From an uncultured Corynebacterium sp. (lineage in GTDB: Bacteria > Actinomycetota > Actinomycetes > Mycobacteriales > Mycobacteriaceae), in the NCBI RefSeq assembly GCF_946221105.1, contig NZ_CAMICL010000007.1, forward strand, positions 9,879-73,878: 64,000 bases of DNA, read 5' to 3'. The position numbers were made by a program, and so were the translations under genes. Below the pieces are notes generated by a model. The model was given only the letters and a program-made list of their open reading frames with translations, was not told where the DNA came from and did no database searches. Positions 36,266 to 44,591 of this stretch are shown here, piece after piece (within the stretch, counting starts at the first letter, position 1; each line of letters begins with the position of its first letter).

Positions 36266-37249
36266 ATGTTTCGATACCTGCTCAGGAAGACGCTGAGTTG
36301 GGGCCTGATCGTTTTCTTGGCCACCAACCTGACCTACTTCCTCGCTAGCTTTTTCCTCGACCCGCGAGCCAACTATTTCGGCCGCCGCCCACCTTTGCCC
36401 GAAGACCAGATCGACGCCCTGCTCGAGCCGTTGAATTTGAGCCCGAACACCCCGCTGCTTGAGCGCTGGTGGACCTGGCTCACCGGCATTCTCACGCGCT
36501 GGGACTGGGGCAAGTCCCCGCTCGGCGACTCGGTGAACGAGCAGGTCTCCTACCGCATCTGGGTCTCCGCCCAGCTGACGCTGTTCGCCACCCTTTTGTC
36601 CATCCTCATCGGCGTGGCGCTCGGCGTATACACCGCGTCGCGCCAGTACAAGCGCGCCGACCGCGTGTGGCAGGGCATCTCGATCATCACCATGAACATC
36701 CACGTGGTCGTGGCGTCGATTGCCGTGGTGTGGTTCGGCCTGAAGGTCAACGAGTGGACCGGCAAGCGCGTCTTCTACGTCACCGGCGCCTCCAGCCCGG
36801 GTGTCCAAGGTTTCGGCGCGAAGATGGTGGACTACGCCCAGCACTTGGTGCTGCCGACCCTGTCGCTGTTGATCATCTCGTACGCCGGCTACCACTTCAT
36901 GCAGCGCACGCTGCTGCTGGACAACCTGAACGCGGACTACGTGCGCACCGCCCGCGCGAAGGGGCTGACCAAGGCGAAGGCGGTGCGTCGTCACGCATTG
37001 CGCACCTCGCTGATCCCGGTGGCCACCTCTGTGGCGTTCTCCGTGCCCGGCATCTTCACCGGCGCAGTGATGACGGAGCGCATCTTCGCCTGGCAGGGCA
37101 TGGGCCAGTACTTCATCCAAACCATTGCGCGTAACGACGTCCACGGGGTCGTCGTCGTGGCCGCGTTCGGCGCCGCGATGACGGCTGTCTCCGCCATCCT
37201 GGCGGACCTCATCGTCGTCGCCCTCGACCCGCGCGTGCGCGTGAGCTAA
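36266..37249 (+). CDS. Peptide ABC transporter permease, OppB/DppB type
   Basis: 327 residues, about six membrane helices. Starts MFRYLLRKTLSWGLIVFLATNL, the common opening of OppB-type permeases, with a long extracytoplasmic loop after helix 1. The EAA loop that docks the ATPase is seen as YVRTARAKGLTKAKAVRRHALRTSLIP. It pairs with the OppC-type permease 11 bp downstream. Confidence 0.92.
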   Translation: MFRYLLRKTLSWGLIVFLATNLTYFLASFFLDPRANYFGRRPPLPEDQIDALLEPLNLSPNTPLLERWWTWLTGILTRWDWGKSPLGDSVNEQVSYRIWVSAQLTLFATLLSILIGVALGVYTASRQYKRADRVWQGISIITMNIHVVVASIAVVWFGLKVNEWTGKRVFYVTGASSPGVQGFGAKMVDYAQHLVLPTLSLLIISYAGYHFMQRTLLLDNLNADYVRTARAKGLTKAKAVRRHALRTSLIPVATSVAFSVPGIFTGAVMTERIFAWQGMGQYFIQTIARNDVHGVVVVAAFGAAMTAVSAILADLIVVALDPRVRVS

Positions 37250-37260
37250 GGAGCACCGAA

Positions 37261-38337
37261 ATGGCACCGAACACCTCCCGCGGCGTATCCCGCAAACTGA
37301 AAGACCCCCGCGCGCACAGCTCCACCAGCCTGGGCATGCACGCGAACATGCCGCTGAACGACCTCACCGCCATCTCCGAGACCGGCCGCCAGGCCGACGG
37401 CGTGATGAGTGAGGAGCGCGACACTCCCCCACCCACCCCGAAGCAGGGCAACAGCATCGACGACCAGCGGACGATGCGCGCAACGCGGAAGTCCAAGATC
37501 TACTTCCGCCGGTTCATGCGCAACAAAGCTGCGGTCCTCGGGCTGATCATTTTCTTCCTGCTTGTCATGCTCGCTGTCTTCGGCAAGTTCCTCACCCCGT
37601 GGAACTACCAGGACCCGGACTTCTTGAACCTGTCCGTGCCGCCGTCGTCAGAGCACTGGTTCGGCACGACGGATTCCGGCAACGACCTGTTCGCCCAAGT
37701 GGTCCACGGCCTGGGCCGCTCGCTGACGATTGCGGTGCCGGCGTCCATTGCCACCACGATCATCTCCGCACTCATCGGCGCGGGCGCGGCGCTCTACGGC
37801 GGCAGCGTGGAAAAGGTCATCCTGGCCGTCATCCACTTCCTGCTGGCTGTGCCGACCTTCCTCATCATCGCCCTGCTGGTCTCCGGCTCCGGCGGCGATT
37901 GGAAGGTGCTCACCGTCGTGCTCATCGCGTTCGGCTGGATGTACTCGGCGCGTGTGATCTGGTCGCTGTCGCTGTCCATCCGCGAAAACGACTACGTGCG
38001 CGCCGCGAAGTTCATGGGTGTCTCCCGCCCGAAGACGATCATGCGCCACGTCATCCCGAACGTCGCCTCGCTGCTGATCATCCAGCTGATGCTGGGCATC
38101 GTCTCCACCATCATGTCCGAGACCGCGCTGTCCTTCCTCGGCCTGGGCGTGAAGCTTCCCGACGTGTCCCTGGGCACGCTTTTGCAGACGGGCACGTCCA
38201 CGCTGATCACCGCCCCGTGGCAGTTCTACTTCCCGGCGCTGATCCTGACCCTGCTCACCGTGTCCATGGCGTTCATCGCAGATGGTCTGCGTGACGCGCT
38301 CGACCCGAACTCGAACTCCGGAGGTTCCGCAGCATGA
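37261..38337 (+). CDS. Peptide ABC transporter permease, OppC/DppC type
   Basis: 358 residues. A hydrophilic N-terminal extension of about 75 residues comes before the OppC-N domain (FYFRRFMRNKAAVLGLIIFF-like, here KIYFRRFMRNKAAVLGLIIF). HWFGTTDSGNDLFAQVVHG is the typical OppC block (H.lGTD..G.D), and the EAA loop is YVRAAKFMGVSRPKTIMRHVIPN. A later ATG at 37324 or 37405 is possible, but the first ATG follows AAGGAG. Overlaps the ATPase gene by 4 bp (ATGA). Confidence 0.92.
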   Translation: MAPNTSRGVSRKLKDPRAHSSTSLGMHANMPLNDLTAISETGRQADGVMSEERDTPPPTPKQGNSIDDQRTMRATRKSKIYFRRFMRNKAAVLGLIIFFLLVMLAVFGKFLTPWNYQDPDFLNLSVPPSSEHWFGTTDSGNDLFAQVVHGLGRSLTIAVPASIATTIISALIGAGAALYGGSVEKVILAVIHFLLAVPTFLIIALLVSGSGGDWKVLTVVLIAFGWMYSARVIWSLSLSIRENDYVRAAKFMGVSRPKTIMRHVIPNVASLLIIQLMLGIVSTIMSETALSFLGLGVKLPDVSLGTLLQTGTSTLITAPWQFYFPALILTLLTVSMAFIADGLRDALDPNSNSGGSAA

Positions 38338-40301
38338 CAACCAGCATCCACAACCCCGGCGGCGCAGGCTTCGGCGGCGCGGCCCCGGCACCTACCGGCG
38401 ACCCGGTGCTGTCCGTGCGCGACCTCCACGTCTCCTTCCCCTCGGAGGCGGGCGTGGTCCGGGCGGTGCGCGGCGTGGACTTCGACCTCTACCCCGGCCG
38501 CACCCTCGGCATTGTGGGCGAGTCCGGCTCCGGCAAGTCCGTCACCTCGCTCGCGGTGATGGGGCTGCTCCCCGAGTACGCGAACGTCACCGGCTCCGTG
38601 AAGTTCGCCGGCGACGAGCTGCTGGGCAAGTCCGATAGCGCGATGTCCAAGATCCGCGGCAACGGCATCGGCATGATCTTCCAGGACCCGCTGTCCGCGC
38701 TGACCCCGGTCTACGACATCGGCACCCAGCTGGTGGAGGCGATCCAGGCGCACAACAGCATCTCCAAGTCCAAGGCGATGGACCGCGCCGCAGAACTGCT
38801 CGACCTGGTGGGCATCCCGGAGCCGAAGAAGCGCCTGCGCTCCTTCCCGCACGAGTTCTCCGGCGGCATGCGCCAGCGCGTCGTCATCGCGATCGCGATC
38901 GCGAACAACCCGACGGTGCTCATCGCCGACGAGCCAACCACCGCGCTGGACGTGACCATCCAGGCGCAGATCCTCGAAGTGATCAAGAAGGCCCAGCGCG
39001 AAACCGGCGCCGCCTGCATCATGATCACCCACGACATGGGTGTCGTCGCCGGCACCGCGGACGACGTGCTGGTGATGTACGGCGGCCGCCCGGTGGAGCG
39101 CGCCGAGGTGCACGAGCTGTTTGGCAACCCGAAGATGCCGTACTCCGTGGGCCTTCTGGGCTCCAGCCCGCGCGTGGACCAGCCGTCCACCGAGCCGCTG
39201 ACGTACATCGACGGCAACCCGCCAATGCTTATCGACGTCGCGGACCGCTGCCAGTTCGCCCCCCGCTGCCCCATCGCAGTCGACGAGTGCCTGGCCAAGG
39301 AGCCGGCGCTGATCCCGGACAAGGGCGAAGACGACGAGCACCTGGTCGCCTGCATCCGCCGCGAGGAGATCGTGGAGGGCAAGATCGGCGGCAAGCCGCT
39401 CTTCCCCGCCCCGAAACTGCCAGAGAACAAGTACGCGGGCATCCCGCGTGAGGACCGCGAGATCACCCTCGAGGTGGAGAACCTGCACCGCGAGTTCCCG
39501 CTGACCAAGGGCGCGCTGGTCAAGCGCCGCATCGGCACGGTCCACGCGGTCAAGAACATCTCCTTCGACGTGCGCGCCGGCGAGTGCATGGCCATTGTGG
39601 GCGAGTCGGGCTCCGGCAAGACCACAACGCTGCTGGAGATTATGAACCTCGAGCCGGAGCCGGATTCGCGCATTGTCATCTGCGGCCAGGACGCGGCGAA
39701 GATGAACACCGCGCAGCGCCGCGAGGCCCGCAAGAACATCCAGATGGTCTTCCAGGACCCGATGAGCTCGCTCAACCCGCGCATGACGGTCAAAGAGATC
39801 ATCCAGGAACCGCTGGACGCGCTCGGCTACGAGGGTGACAAGGACGCCCGCATCTCCGAGCTCATGCGCACGGTGGGTTTGGACGCGAAGCAGCTGGACC
39901 GCTTCCCCGGCCACTTCTCCGGCGGCCAGCGCCAGCGTATCGGCCTCGCCCGCGCCCTTGCGACGAACCCGTCGGTGATCGTGCTGGATGAGCCGGTCTC
40001 CGCCCTGGATGTGTCCATCCAGGCGGGCGTGATCAACCTGCTGGATTCGCTGAAGCGCAAGCTCGGCCTGTCCTACTTGTTCGTGGCCCACGACCTGTCG
40101 GTGGTGCGCCACCTGTCGGACCGCGTGGCGGTGATGTACAAGGGCGACTTCGTGGAGTTCGGCGAGACGGACGACGTCTTCGACAACCCGCAGCACCCCT
40201 ACACCAAGGCGCTGCTGTCGGCGATCCCGATCCCGGATCCGGACGCGGAGCGCGCGCGTGTGCGCACGGTGTACACACCCGAGGAGGTCACACCCTCCTA
40301 A
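38334..40301 (+). CDS. Peptide ABC transporter ATPase with two fused nucleotide-binding domains (OppD-OppF)
   Basis: 655 residues in one chain in place of separate OppD and OppF. Domain 1: Walker A GESGSGKS (62-69), signature FSGGMRQR, Walker B LIADEP and the OppD-type cysteine cluster CQFAPRCPIAVDEC...C. Domain 2: Walker A GESGSGKT (from 423), signature FSGGQRQR, Walker B IVLDEP. Fused OppDF proteins are common in actinobacteria. Completes the operon. Its 3' end overlaps the kinase gene on the opposite strand by 14 bp. Confidence 0.94.
   Translation: MTTSIHNPGGAGFGGAAPAPTGDPVLSVRDLHVSFPSEAGVVRAVRGVDFDLYPGRTLGIVGESGSGKSVTSLAVMGLLPEYANVTGSVKFAGDELLGKSDSAMSKIRGNGIGMIFQDPLSALTPVYDIGTQLVEAIQAHNSISKSKAMDRAAELLDLVGIPEPKKRLRSFPHEFSGGMRQRVVIAIAIANNPTVLIADEPTTALDVTIQAQILEVIKKAQRETGAACIMITHDMGVVAGTADDVLVMYGGRPVERAEVHELFGNPKMPYSVGLLGSSPRVDQPSTEPLTYIDGNPPMLIDVADRCQFAPRCPIAVDECLAKEPALIPDKGEDDEHLVACIRREEIVEGKIGGKPLFPAPKLPENKYAGIPREDREITLEVENLHREFPLTKGALVKRRIGTVHAVKNISFDVRAGECMAIVGESGSGKTTTLLEIMNLEPEPDSRIVICGQDAAKMNTAQRREARKNIQMVFQDPMSSLNPRMTVKEIIQEPLDALGYEGDKDARISELMRTVGLDAKQLDRFPGHFSGGQRQRIGLARALATNPSVIVLDEPVSALDVSIQAGVINLLDSLKRKLGLSYLFVAHDLSVVRHLSDRVAVMYKGDFVEFGETDDVFDNPQHPYTKALLSAIPIPDPDAERARVRTVYTPEEVTPS
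39225..39237 (+). repeat. Window-wide motif copy 6 (ATGCTTATCGACG)
   Basis: Plus strand, sense in the OppDF gene, read M-L-I-D-V just before the cysteine cluster. Confidence 0.7.
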
Positions 40302-40755
40302 CCTCCACGTCCACGGGGAGTGCGGGCAGGAGCTTTTCCTGCTCGGCCCACATGTCCCACCAGGGCGCGTAGCCCGGGTCCCGCTGCAGGGCCCGGGCTT
40401 TTCGCTTCTCTTCTGCCGCGACAACCCGCAGCGTGTCGACGTCCCCGCGCGCTTTCGCCTTGCTTATCGACGCCTCCGTGACCGCCCCCACCCCCTCCAC
40501 CACGAGATCCGCGCCGGGCACCAAAGGCACCCATTCCGCCCGCCGATTGTGCTCCCAGTCCCAGCGCCAGAAACCGGGGGCCACCGGGTCGAGGACGTCG
40601 TCGGCGACCATGCGGGCGCCCTCGGCAAGCCCGCCCCAGCCGGGGTAGAAATCGTCCAGGTGCACCACCTGGACGCCCAGCACGGAGCCGATGTGGTTGG
40701 CGAGGGTGGTTTTGCCGGAGCCCGAGAGGCCGTCGATAAGCAATGTGTACGTCAT
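40288..40755 (-). CDS. Small P-loop kinase in the thiamine transporter operon
   Basis: 155 residues from ATG 40755. Walker A GLSGSGKTT (9-17), VVHLDDFYPGW (the D-D-F-Y block of uridine-kinase-like P-loop kinases) and LVVEGVGA. No specificity domain is recognisable. It is the last gene of ykoE-ykoD-ykoC-kinase, overlapping ykoC by 4 bp (ATGA), behind a TPP riboswitch. This context suggests phosphorylation of imported thiamine or a precursor, but that is inference; it could also be an unrelated nucleoside kinase. Two inverted copies of the window-wide motif lie in this short gene. Confidence 0.8.
   Translation of the reverse strand: MTYTLLIDGLSGSGKTTLANHIGSVLGVQVVHLDDFYPGWGGLAEGARMVADDVLDPVAPGFWRWDWEHNRRAEWVPLVPGADLVVEGVGAVTEASISKAKARGDVDTLRVVAAEEKRKARALQRDPGYAPWWDMWAEQEKLLPALPVDVEVRRV
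40460..40472 (+). repeat. Window-wide motif copy 7 (TTGCTTATCGACG)
   Basis: Plus strand, antisense to the kinase gene, which reads it A-S-I-S-K. Confidence 0.8.
40731..40743 (-). repeat. Window-wide motif copy 8 (TTGCTTATCGACG)
   Basis: Minus strand, sense in the kinase gene, read L-L-I-D-G directly before the Walker A; inverted relative to copy 7, 271 bp away. Confidence 0.8.
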
Positions 40756-41513
40756 CGCACCGCCCACACCGGGCGCAGGTAGCCGGTCGCCCACGCGAGC
40801 GCCAGCGCGGCGAGCGCGACGGCGAGGCAGACGGCCATGACCGCCCAATCGCGGGAGTGCAGTGTGGATTCGCGCGCCCAGGATCGCTTGTTCGGCCCGC
40901 CGAAGCCGCGGGCTTCCATGGCGGTGGCGAGCTTGCCGGCGCGGCGCAGCGACATCACAAGCAGGCCGAAGGACAGGGAGAACCAGTATTTGATCTTGCC
41001 CTGGTCGGCAATGCCGCGGGCGCGGCGGGAGCGGCGCATGGCGTCGAGGTCGTCGCGGAGCAGAGTGAGCATGCGAAGTGCCGCGACGGTGCCGATGACG
41101 AAGCGTTCCGGCAGGTGCAGCACTTGGGCGAGCCCGTCGCCAAGGTCGGTGGGGTCCACGTCCGCGGACAGCAGTACCACCGGCAGCGCGATGGCGAGCA
41201 CGCGCAGGATCACCGCCCACGCCAGCGACACGGACAGCTCGGTGACGTGCACTAGCCCCCACTCCAGGTAGGTCTCCCCGCCCGCCTGGCCGTAGAGCGC
41301 CATCGGGATGCCCGCCAGCGGCGCGATGAGCAGAATCGGCAGCGCGCGCTTGAAAAAGCGGACGTAGCCCAGCCCGCACACAGGCACCATGCACAGCGTG
41401 AACGCGAGGACGAAGGTGGCGGAGACCCAGTCGATGGTGAACATCAGCGGCGTGGTCAGAAGCACCAGGCCGAGGATGCGGGTGACGGGGTTGATGTCGC
41501 GCAGCAGGTTCAT
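40752..41513 (-). CDS. ykoC: ECF transporter T component (thiamine, YkoC type)
   Basis: Transmembrane coupling subunit of an energy-coupling-factor transporter, 253 residues. The C-terminal coupling helices carry the two short A-R-x motifs: RRSRRARGI and ATAMEARGFGG, which contact the two ATPase domains. About five membrane helices. Overlaps both neighbours by 4 bp, so the operon is tightly coupled. Confidence 0.9.
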   Translation of the reverse strand: MNLLRDINPVTRILGLVLLTTPLMFTIDWVSATFVLAFTLCMVPVCGLGYVRFFKRALPILLIAPLAGIPMALYGQAGGETYLEWGLVHVTELSVSLAWAVILRVLAIALPVVLLSADVDPTDLGDGLAQVLHLPERFVIGTVAALRMLTLLRDDLDAMRRSRRARGIADQGKIKYWFSLSFGLLVMSLRRAGKLATAMEARGFGGPNKRSWARESTLHSRDWAVMAVCLAVALAALALAWATGYLRPVWAVR

Positions 41514-42841
41514 CGGTCGCCTCCGGCGATGACATTTATCACGTGGTCACCCAGCGAGGCGATGAACGCCTCGTCGTGGGTGATGGACATGACGGTCACG
41601 CCCCGCTCGGTCAGCTCGCGGATCAGCCCGACGAGCTCGACGAAGGTGCGGTCGTCCTGACCGAACGTGGGCTCGTCCAAGATCAAAAGCTGCGGGGCGT
41701 TGACCAGCGCGGTGGCCACCGACAGGCGGCGTTTCTCGCCGCCGGAGAGGGTGAACGGGTTGGCGTCCACGAGGTGCTCCAGGCGCAGGCGGTGCAGCAA
41801 GTCGTCGATGCGCTCCTGCGGCGCGCCGGACAGCGCCATCTCCTCGCGCACGGTGGCGGTGACGAACTGGTGCTCCGGTTCTTGGAACACGTAGCCGATA
41901 CGGCTGGCCAGATCCTTCGACGACCACTTGATCGACGGCGCGGTCAGCCCCTGCCGGATGGTCTCCGAGTACTCCACCTGGCCTTCCTCCGGCGGGGTCA
42001 GCCCCGCCAGCACCTGCACCAGCGTGGTCTTGCCGGAGCCGTTCTCGCCGGTGATCACGGTGGAGTACCCCTCCGGCGCACGCATCGTGCGCGGCGGCCC
42101 GAAGCGTGTGAGCACTTCCTGCGTTGCGACGGCTGAAGGCACCCCCGCCGGCACCTTTCTCGCTGGCGGCAGCTCGGGCGCGCCTGGCAGCTCGTCGACG
42201 CTGATGCGGGACAGCCCGGACTGGTCCAGGCTGTAGTACGTCTCCACCACGTCCGCCCAGTGCTTCGGGCGGTGCTCCACCACGATCAAGGTGGCGCCGG
42301 TGAGCCGGCAGACGCGGTCCACCGCGGCGATGACCTCGTCGCGCCCGCGCGGGTCCAGGTTGGCGGTGGGCTCGTCCAGGATGAGGATGTCCGCGCCCAT
42401 CGCGATCACGCCCGCCAGCGCCAGGCGCTGCTTCTGCCCGCCGGACAGGTGCGCGGTGCGGTGGTCCAGGGCGATGTCGAGGCCCACGGCGTCGAGGGCG
42501 CGCTCCACCCGCGGCCAGATTTCCTCGCGGGGCACGCCGAGGTTCTCGGCACCGAAGGCGACGTCGTCGCCCACCCGCGACAGGATCGTCTGTGCCTCGG
42601 GGTCCTGCAGCACCATGCCGACGGTTCCGTCCACGTTGAGGGTGCCGGTGCGGCTGCCGTCCTCGGAGTCGTCGATGAGCTTGGCGATCACCGCAAGCAG
42701 CGTCGACTTCCCCGAGCCCGAATCGCCGGTGATGAGCACCCGCTCCCCGTGCGCGACGTCGAGGTCGACGTTGGAAAACGCGGGCTGCGGGCGCGTCGCG
42801 TGCTGATAGGAAAGCCCCCGCGCCTGGATGGCCAGCGACAT
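41510..42841 (-). CDS. ykoD: ECF transporter ATPase with two fused domains (thiamine, YkoD type)
   Basis: 443 residues containing both ATPases of an ECF module. Domain 1: GDSGSGKST, LSGGQKQRLALAG, ILILDEPTANLD. Domain 2: GENGSGKTT, LSGGEKRRLSVATAL, LLILDEPTFGQD. The double-length ATPase together with YkoE is the YkoEDC-type thiamine/HMP transporter. It starts right at the ykoE stop (no gap) and overlaps ykoC by 4 bp. Confidence 0.93.
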   Translation of the reverse strand: MSLAIQARGLSYQHATRPQPAFSNVDLDVAHGERVLITGDSGSGKSTLLAVIAKLIDDSEDGSRTGTLNVDGTVGMVLQDPEAQTILSRVGDDVAFGAENLGVPREEIWPRVERALDAVGLDIALDHRTAHLSGGQKQRLALAGVIAMGADILILDEPTANLDPRGRDEVIAAVDRVCRLTGATLIVVEHRPKHWADVVETYYSLDQSGLSRISVDELPGAPELPPARKVPAGVPSAVATQEVLTRFGPPRTMRAPEGYSTVITGENGSGKTTLVQVLAGLTPPEEGQVEYSETIRQGLTAPSIKWSSKDLASRIGYVFQEPEHQFVTATVREEMALSGAPQERIDDLLHRLRLEHLVDANPFTLSGGEKRRLSVATALVNAPQLLILDEPTFGQDDRTFVELVGLIRELTERGVTVMSITHDEAFIASLGDHVINVIAGGDR

Positions 42842-43459
42842 TTACGCGGCGGTGTTGAAGCGCTCGCGGCCGGCGCCGAAGCGGTCCAGCGCGCCGGTCT
42901 GCGCCAGCGCCTTGACCAGGTAGTAGGCCAGCACGCCGGCGAGGACCGCGCCGGAGATGATCAGGCAGGCCAGGTAGATGAGGTTGAACTGCAGGCTCAT
43001 CGCGAGGTTCGGCGTGAGGAACAGCTCCAGGATGAACGCGCCGATGCCCGCGCCGATGCCGGACAGCGCCGCCACGGACAGGTTGAAGCGGCGGTAGGCG
43101 AAGATGAGGAAGATCAGCTCCGCGCCTAGGCCCTGCGCGAGGCCGGAGTACAGCGTCTCCGGGCCCCACTGGCTGCCCAGCACCGCGGAGACAGAGGCGG
43201 CGACGACCTCGACGAACAGTGCGGCGCCCGGCTTGCGGATGATCAGGCCGCCCAGCACACCGCCGATGAGCCAGATGCCAACGGCCAGGCCACCCAGGCC
43301 CGGGGTGAGGGTGTCCAGCGCCTTGAAGCCGGCGTAGCCGATGCTGTTCCACACCCAGAACAGCAAGCCGCAGGCCACGCCCAAGACGGCTGCGGTGACG
43401 ATGTCCACGACACGCCAGGAGTTGTTCTTCGGTGCAGCAGAGTTTGCGGGCACGGTCAT
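42842..43459 (-). CDS. ykoE: Thiamine/HMP-specific S component YkoE
   Basis: 205-residue membrane protein, about five helices, the substrate-binding subunit of the ECF transporter. WRVVDIVTAAVLGVACGLLFWVWN at the N-terminus and GAELIFLIFAYRRFN in the middle are YkoE family blocks. Preceded by a TPP riboswitch whose 3' part contains the ribosome binding site AGGAAGG. First gene of the operon. Confidence 0.93.
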   Translation of the reverse strand: MTVPANSAAPKNNSWRVVDIVTAAVLGVACGLLFWVWNSIGYAGFKALDTLTPGLGGLAVGIWLIGGVLGGLIIRKPGAALFVEVVAASVSAVLGSQWGPETLYSGLAQGLGAELIFLIFAYRRFNLSVAALSGIGAGIGAFILELFLTPNLAMSLQFNLIYLACLIISGAVLAGVLAYYLVKALAQTGALDRFGAGRERFNTAA

Positions 43460-43469
43460 GTGCGTATCT

Positions 43470-43570
43470 TCCTTCCTATCGCCGGCATTACCCGGATCAG
43501 GTGCAACGGTTCACCGAAGAGTTTCGGTATCTCAGCCACCGCGTCGTTCCTGCGGCAGCACCCGTGTGTA
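43470..43570 (-). ncRNA. TPP (thi-box) riboswitch controlling ykoEDC-kinase
   Basis: Read on the minus strand: an upstream GGGTGC element (around 43557-43565), CTGAGAT (43535-43529, the conserved pyrimidine-binding loop), a small CCGAAA-CTC-TTCGG-type arm, then CTGATCCGGGTAATGCC (43500-43484) and GCGATAGGAAGG (43482-43471). Order and spacing fit the TPP aptamer. The last element overlaps the ykoE ribosome binding site, so ligand binding probably blocks translation; no terminator hairpin is visible. Confidence 0.95.
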
Positions 43571-43615
43571 GAGCAGTTTCGCCCGATGATGCTACCTCAT
43601 GGGGCAACCGCCCCG

Positions 43616-43654
43616 TATGCTGGTCTGGCCTATGCCCCCGACTCCCTAAGGAGA
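43616..43654 (+). promoter_or_regulatory. -10 TATGCT and RBS of the DUF808 gene
   Basis: TATGCT (43616-43621) and AAGGAG (43649-43654) precede ATG 43662. Divergent from the riboswitch transcript. Confidence 0.55.
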
Positions 43655-43661
43655 ACCCCAC

Positions 43662-44570
43662 ATGGCCGGTGGCCTACTCGCCTTGCTCGACGACGTCGCC
43701 CTGATCGCCCGCCAAGCCGCCGCAAGTATCGACGATGTCGCCGGCATGACCGCAAAGACGTCCTCGAAGGCCGCCGGCGTTGTCATCGACGACGCCGCGG
43801 TGACCCCGCAGTACATCGAAGGCGTGACGCCGGCGCGCGAGCTGCCGATGATCTGGCGCATCACCAAAGGCTCGCTGCGCAACAAGTTGGTCTTCATCCT
43901 GCCGGTCGCGCTGCTGCTCAACGCGTTCGCGCCGTGGGCGCTGACCCCGATCCTCATGCTCGGCGGCACCTACCTCGCGTTCGAGGGCGCGGAGAAGATC
44001 GCGCACAAGCTGTCTTCCAACGACGACGAGGAAGCAGAGAAGGCCGCCAACAAGTCCGACCAGGACGAAGACGCTCTGGTCAAAAGCGCGATCCGCACGG
44101 ACCTGATTCTGTCCACGGAGATCATGTTCATCTCCCTGGACGAGGTCAAGGACCAGCCGGTGTGGATGGAGGCCGCGGTGCTGATCGCGGTGGCCATCTT
44201 CATCACCATCGCGGTCTACGGCGCTGTGGCGCTGCTGGTCAAGATCGACGACATCGCCCACGGCATGATCAAGCGCGGCAACGCCGAAAACACCGGCCGC
44301 GCGCTGGTCAAGGGCATGCCGTACGTGCTCAATGCCATCGGTGTGATCGGCACCGTGGCGATGCTGTGGGTGGGCGGCCACCTGCTCATCCGCGGCTTCG
44401 ACGAGGTCTTCGGCTGGCACTGGCCGCACGACGTCATTGCGATGGGCCAGGAGGCCGTCGGCGGCGGCGCGCTGGGCTGGCTGGTGGACACCGGCGTTTC
44501 GCTGGTGGCCGGCCTGGTTGTCGGTTTCATTGTGTTGGGCGTGGTGCAGCTGGTGAAGAAGCTGCGCTAG
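43662..44570 (+). CDS. DUF808 (YedI-type) membrane protein
   Basis: 302 residues. MAGGLLALLDDVALIARQAAASIDDV and KAAGVVIDDAAVTPQYIEG are the conserved start of DUF808. LPVALLLNAFAPWALTPILMLGG, further helices near residues 165-190 and 220-245, and a C-terminal helix make it integral. Function not established in any species; no operon partner is evident although a gene follows 21 bp downstream with its own promoter. Confidence 0.9.
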   Translation: MAGGLLALLDDVALIARQAAASIDDVAGMTAKTSSKAAGVVIDDAAVTPQYIEGVTPARELPMIWRITKGSLRNKLVFILPVALLLNAFAPWALTPILMLGGTYLAFEGAEKIAHKLSSNDDEEAEKAANKSDQDEDALVKSAIRTDLILSTEIMFISLDEVKDQPVWMEAAVLIAVAIFITIAVYGAVALLVKIDDIAHGMIKRGNAENTGRALVKGMPYVLNAIGVIGTVAMLWVGGHLLIRGFDEVFGWHWPHDVIAMGQEAVGGGALGWLVDTGVSLVAGLVVGFIVLGVVQLVKKLR

Positions 44571-44578
44571 CGCCTGCC

Positions 44579-44584
44579 TACAAT
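44579..44584 (+). promoter_or_regulatory. -10 element TACAAT
   Basis: TACAAT, 7 nt before ATG 44592; leaderless promoter. Confidence 0.6.
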
Positions 44585-44591
44585 TTCCTCC

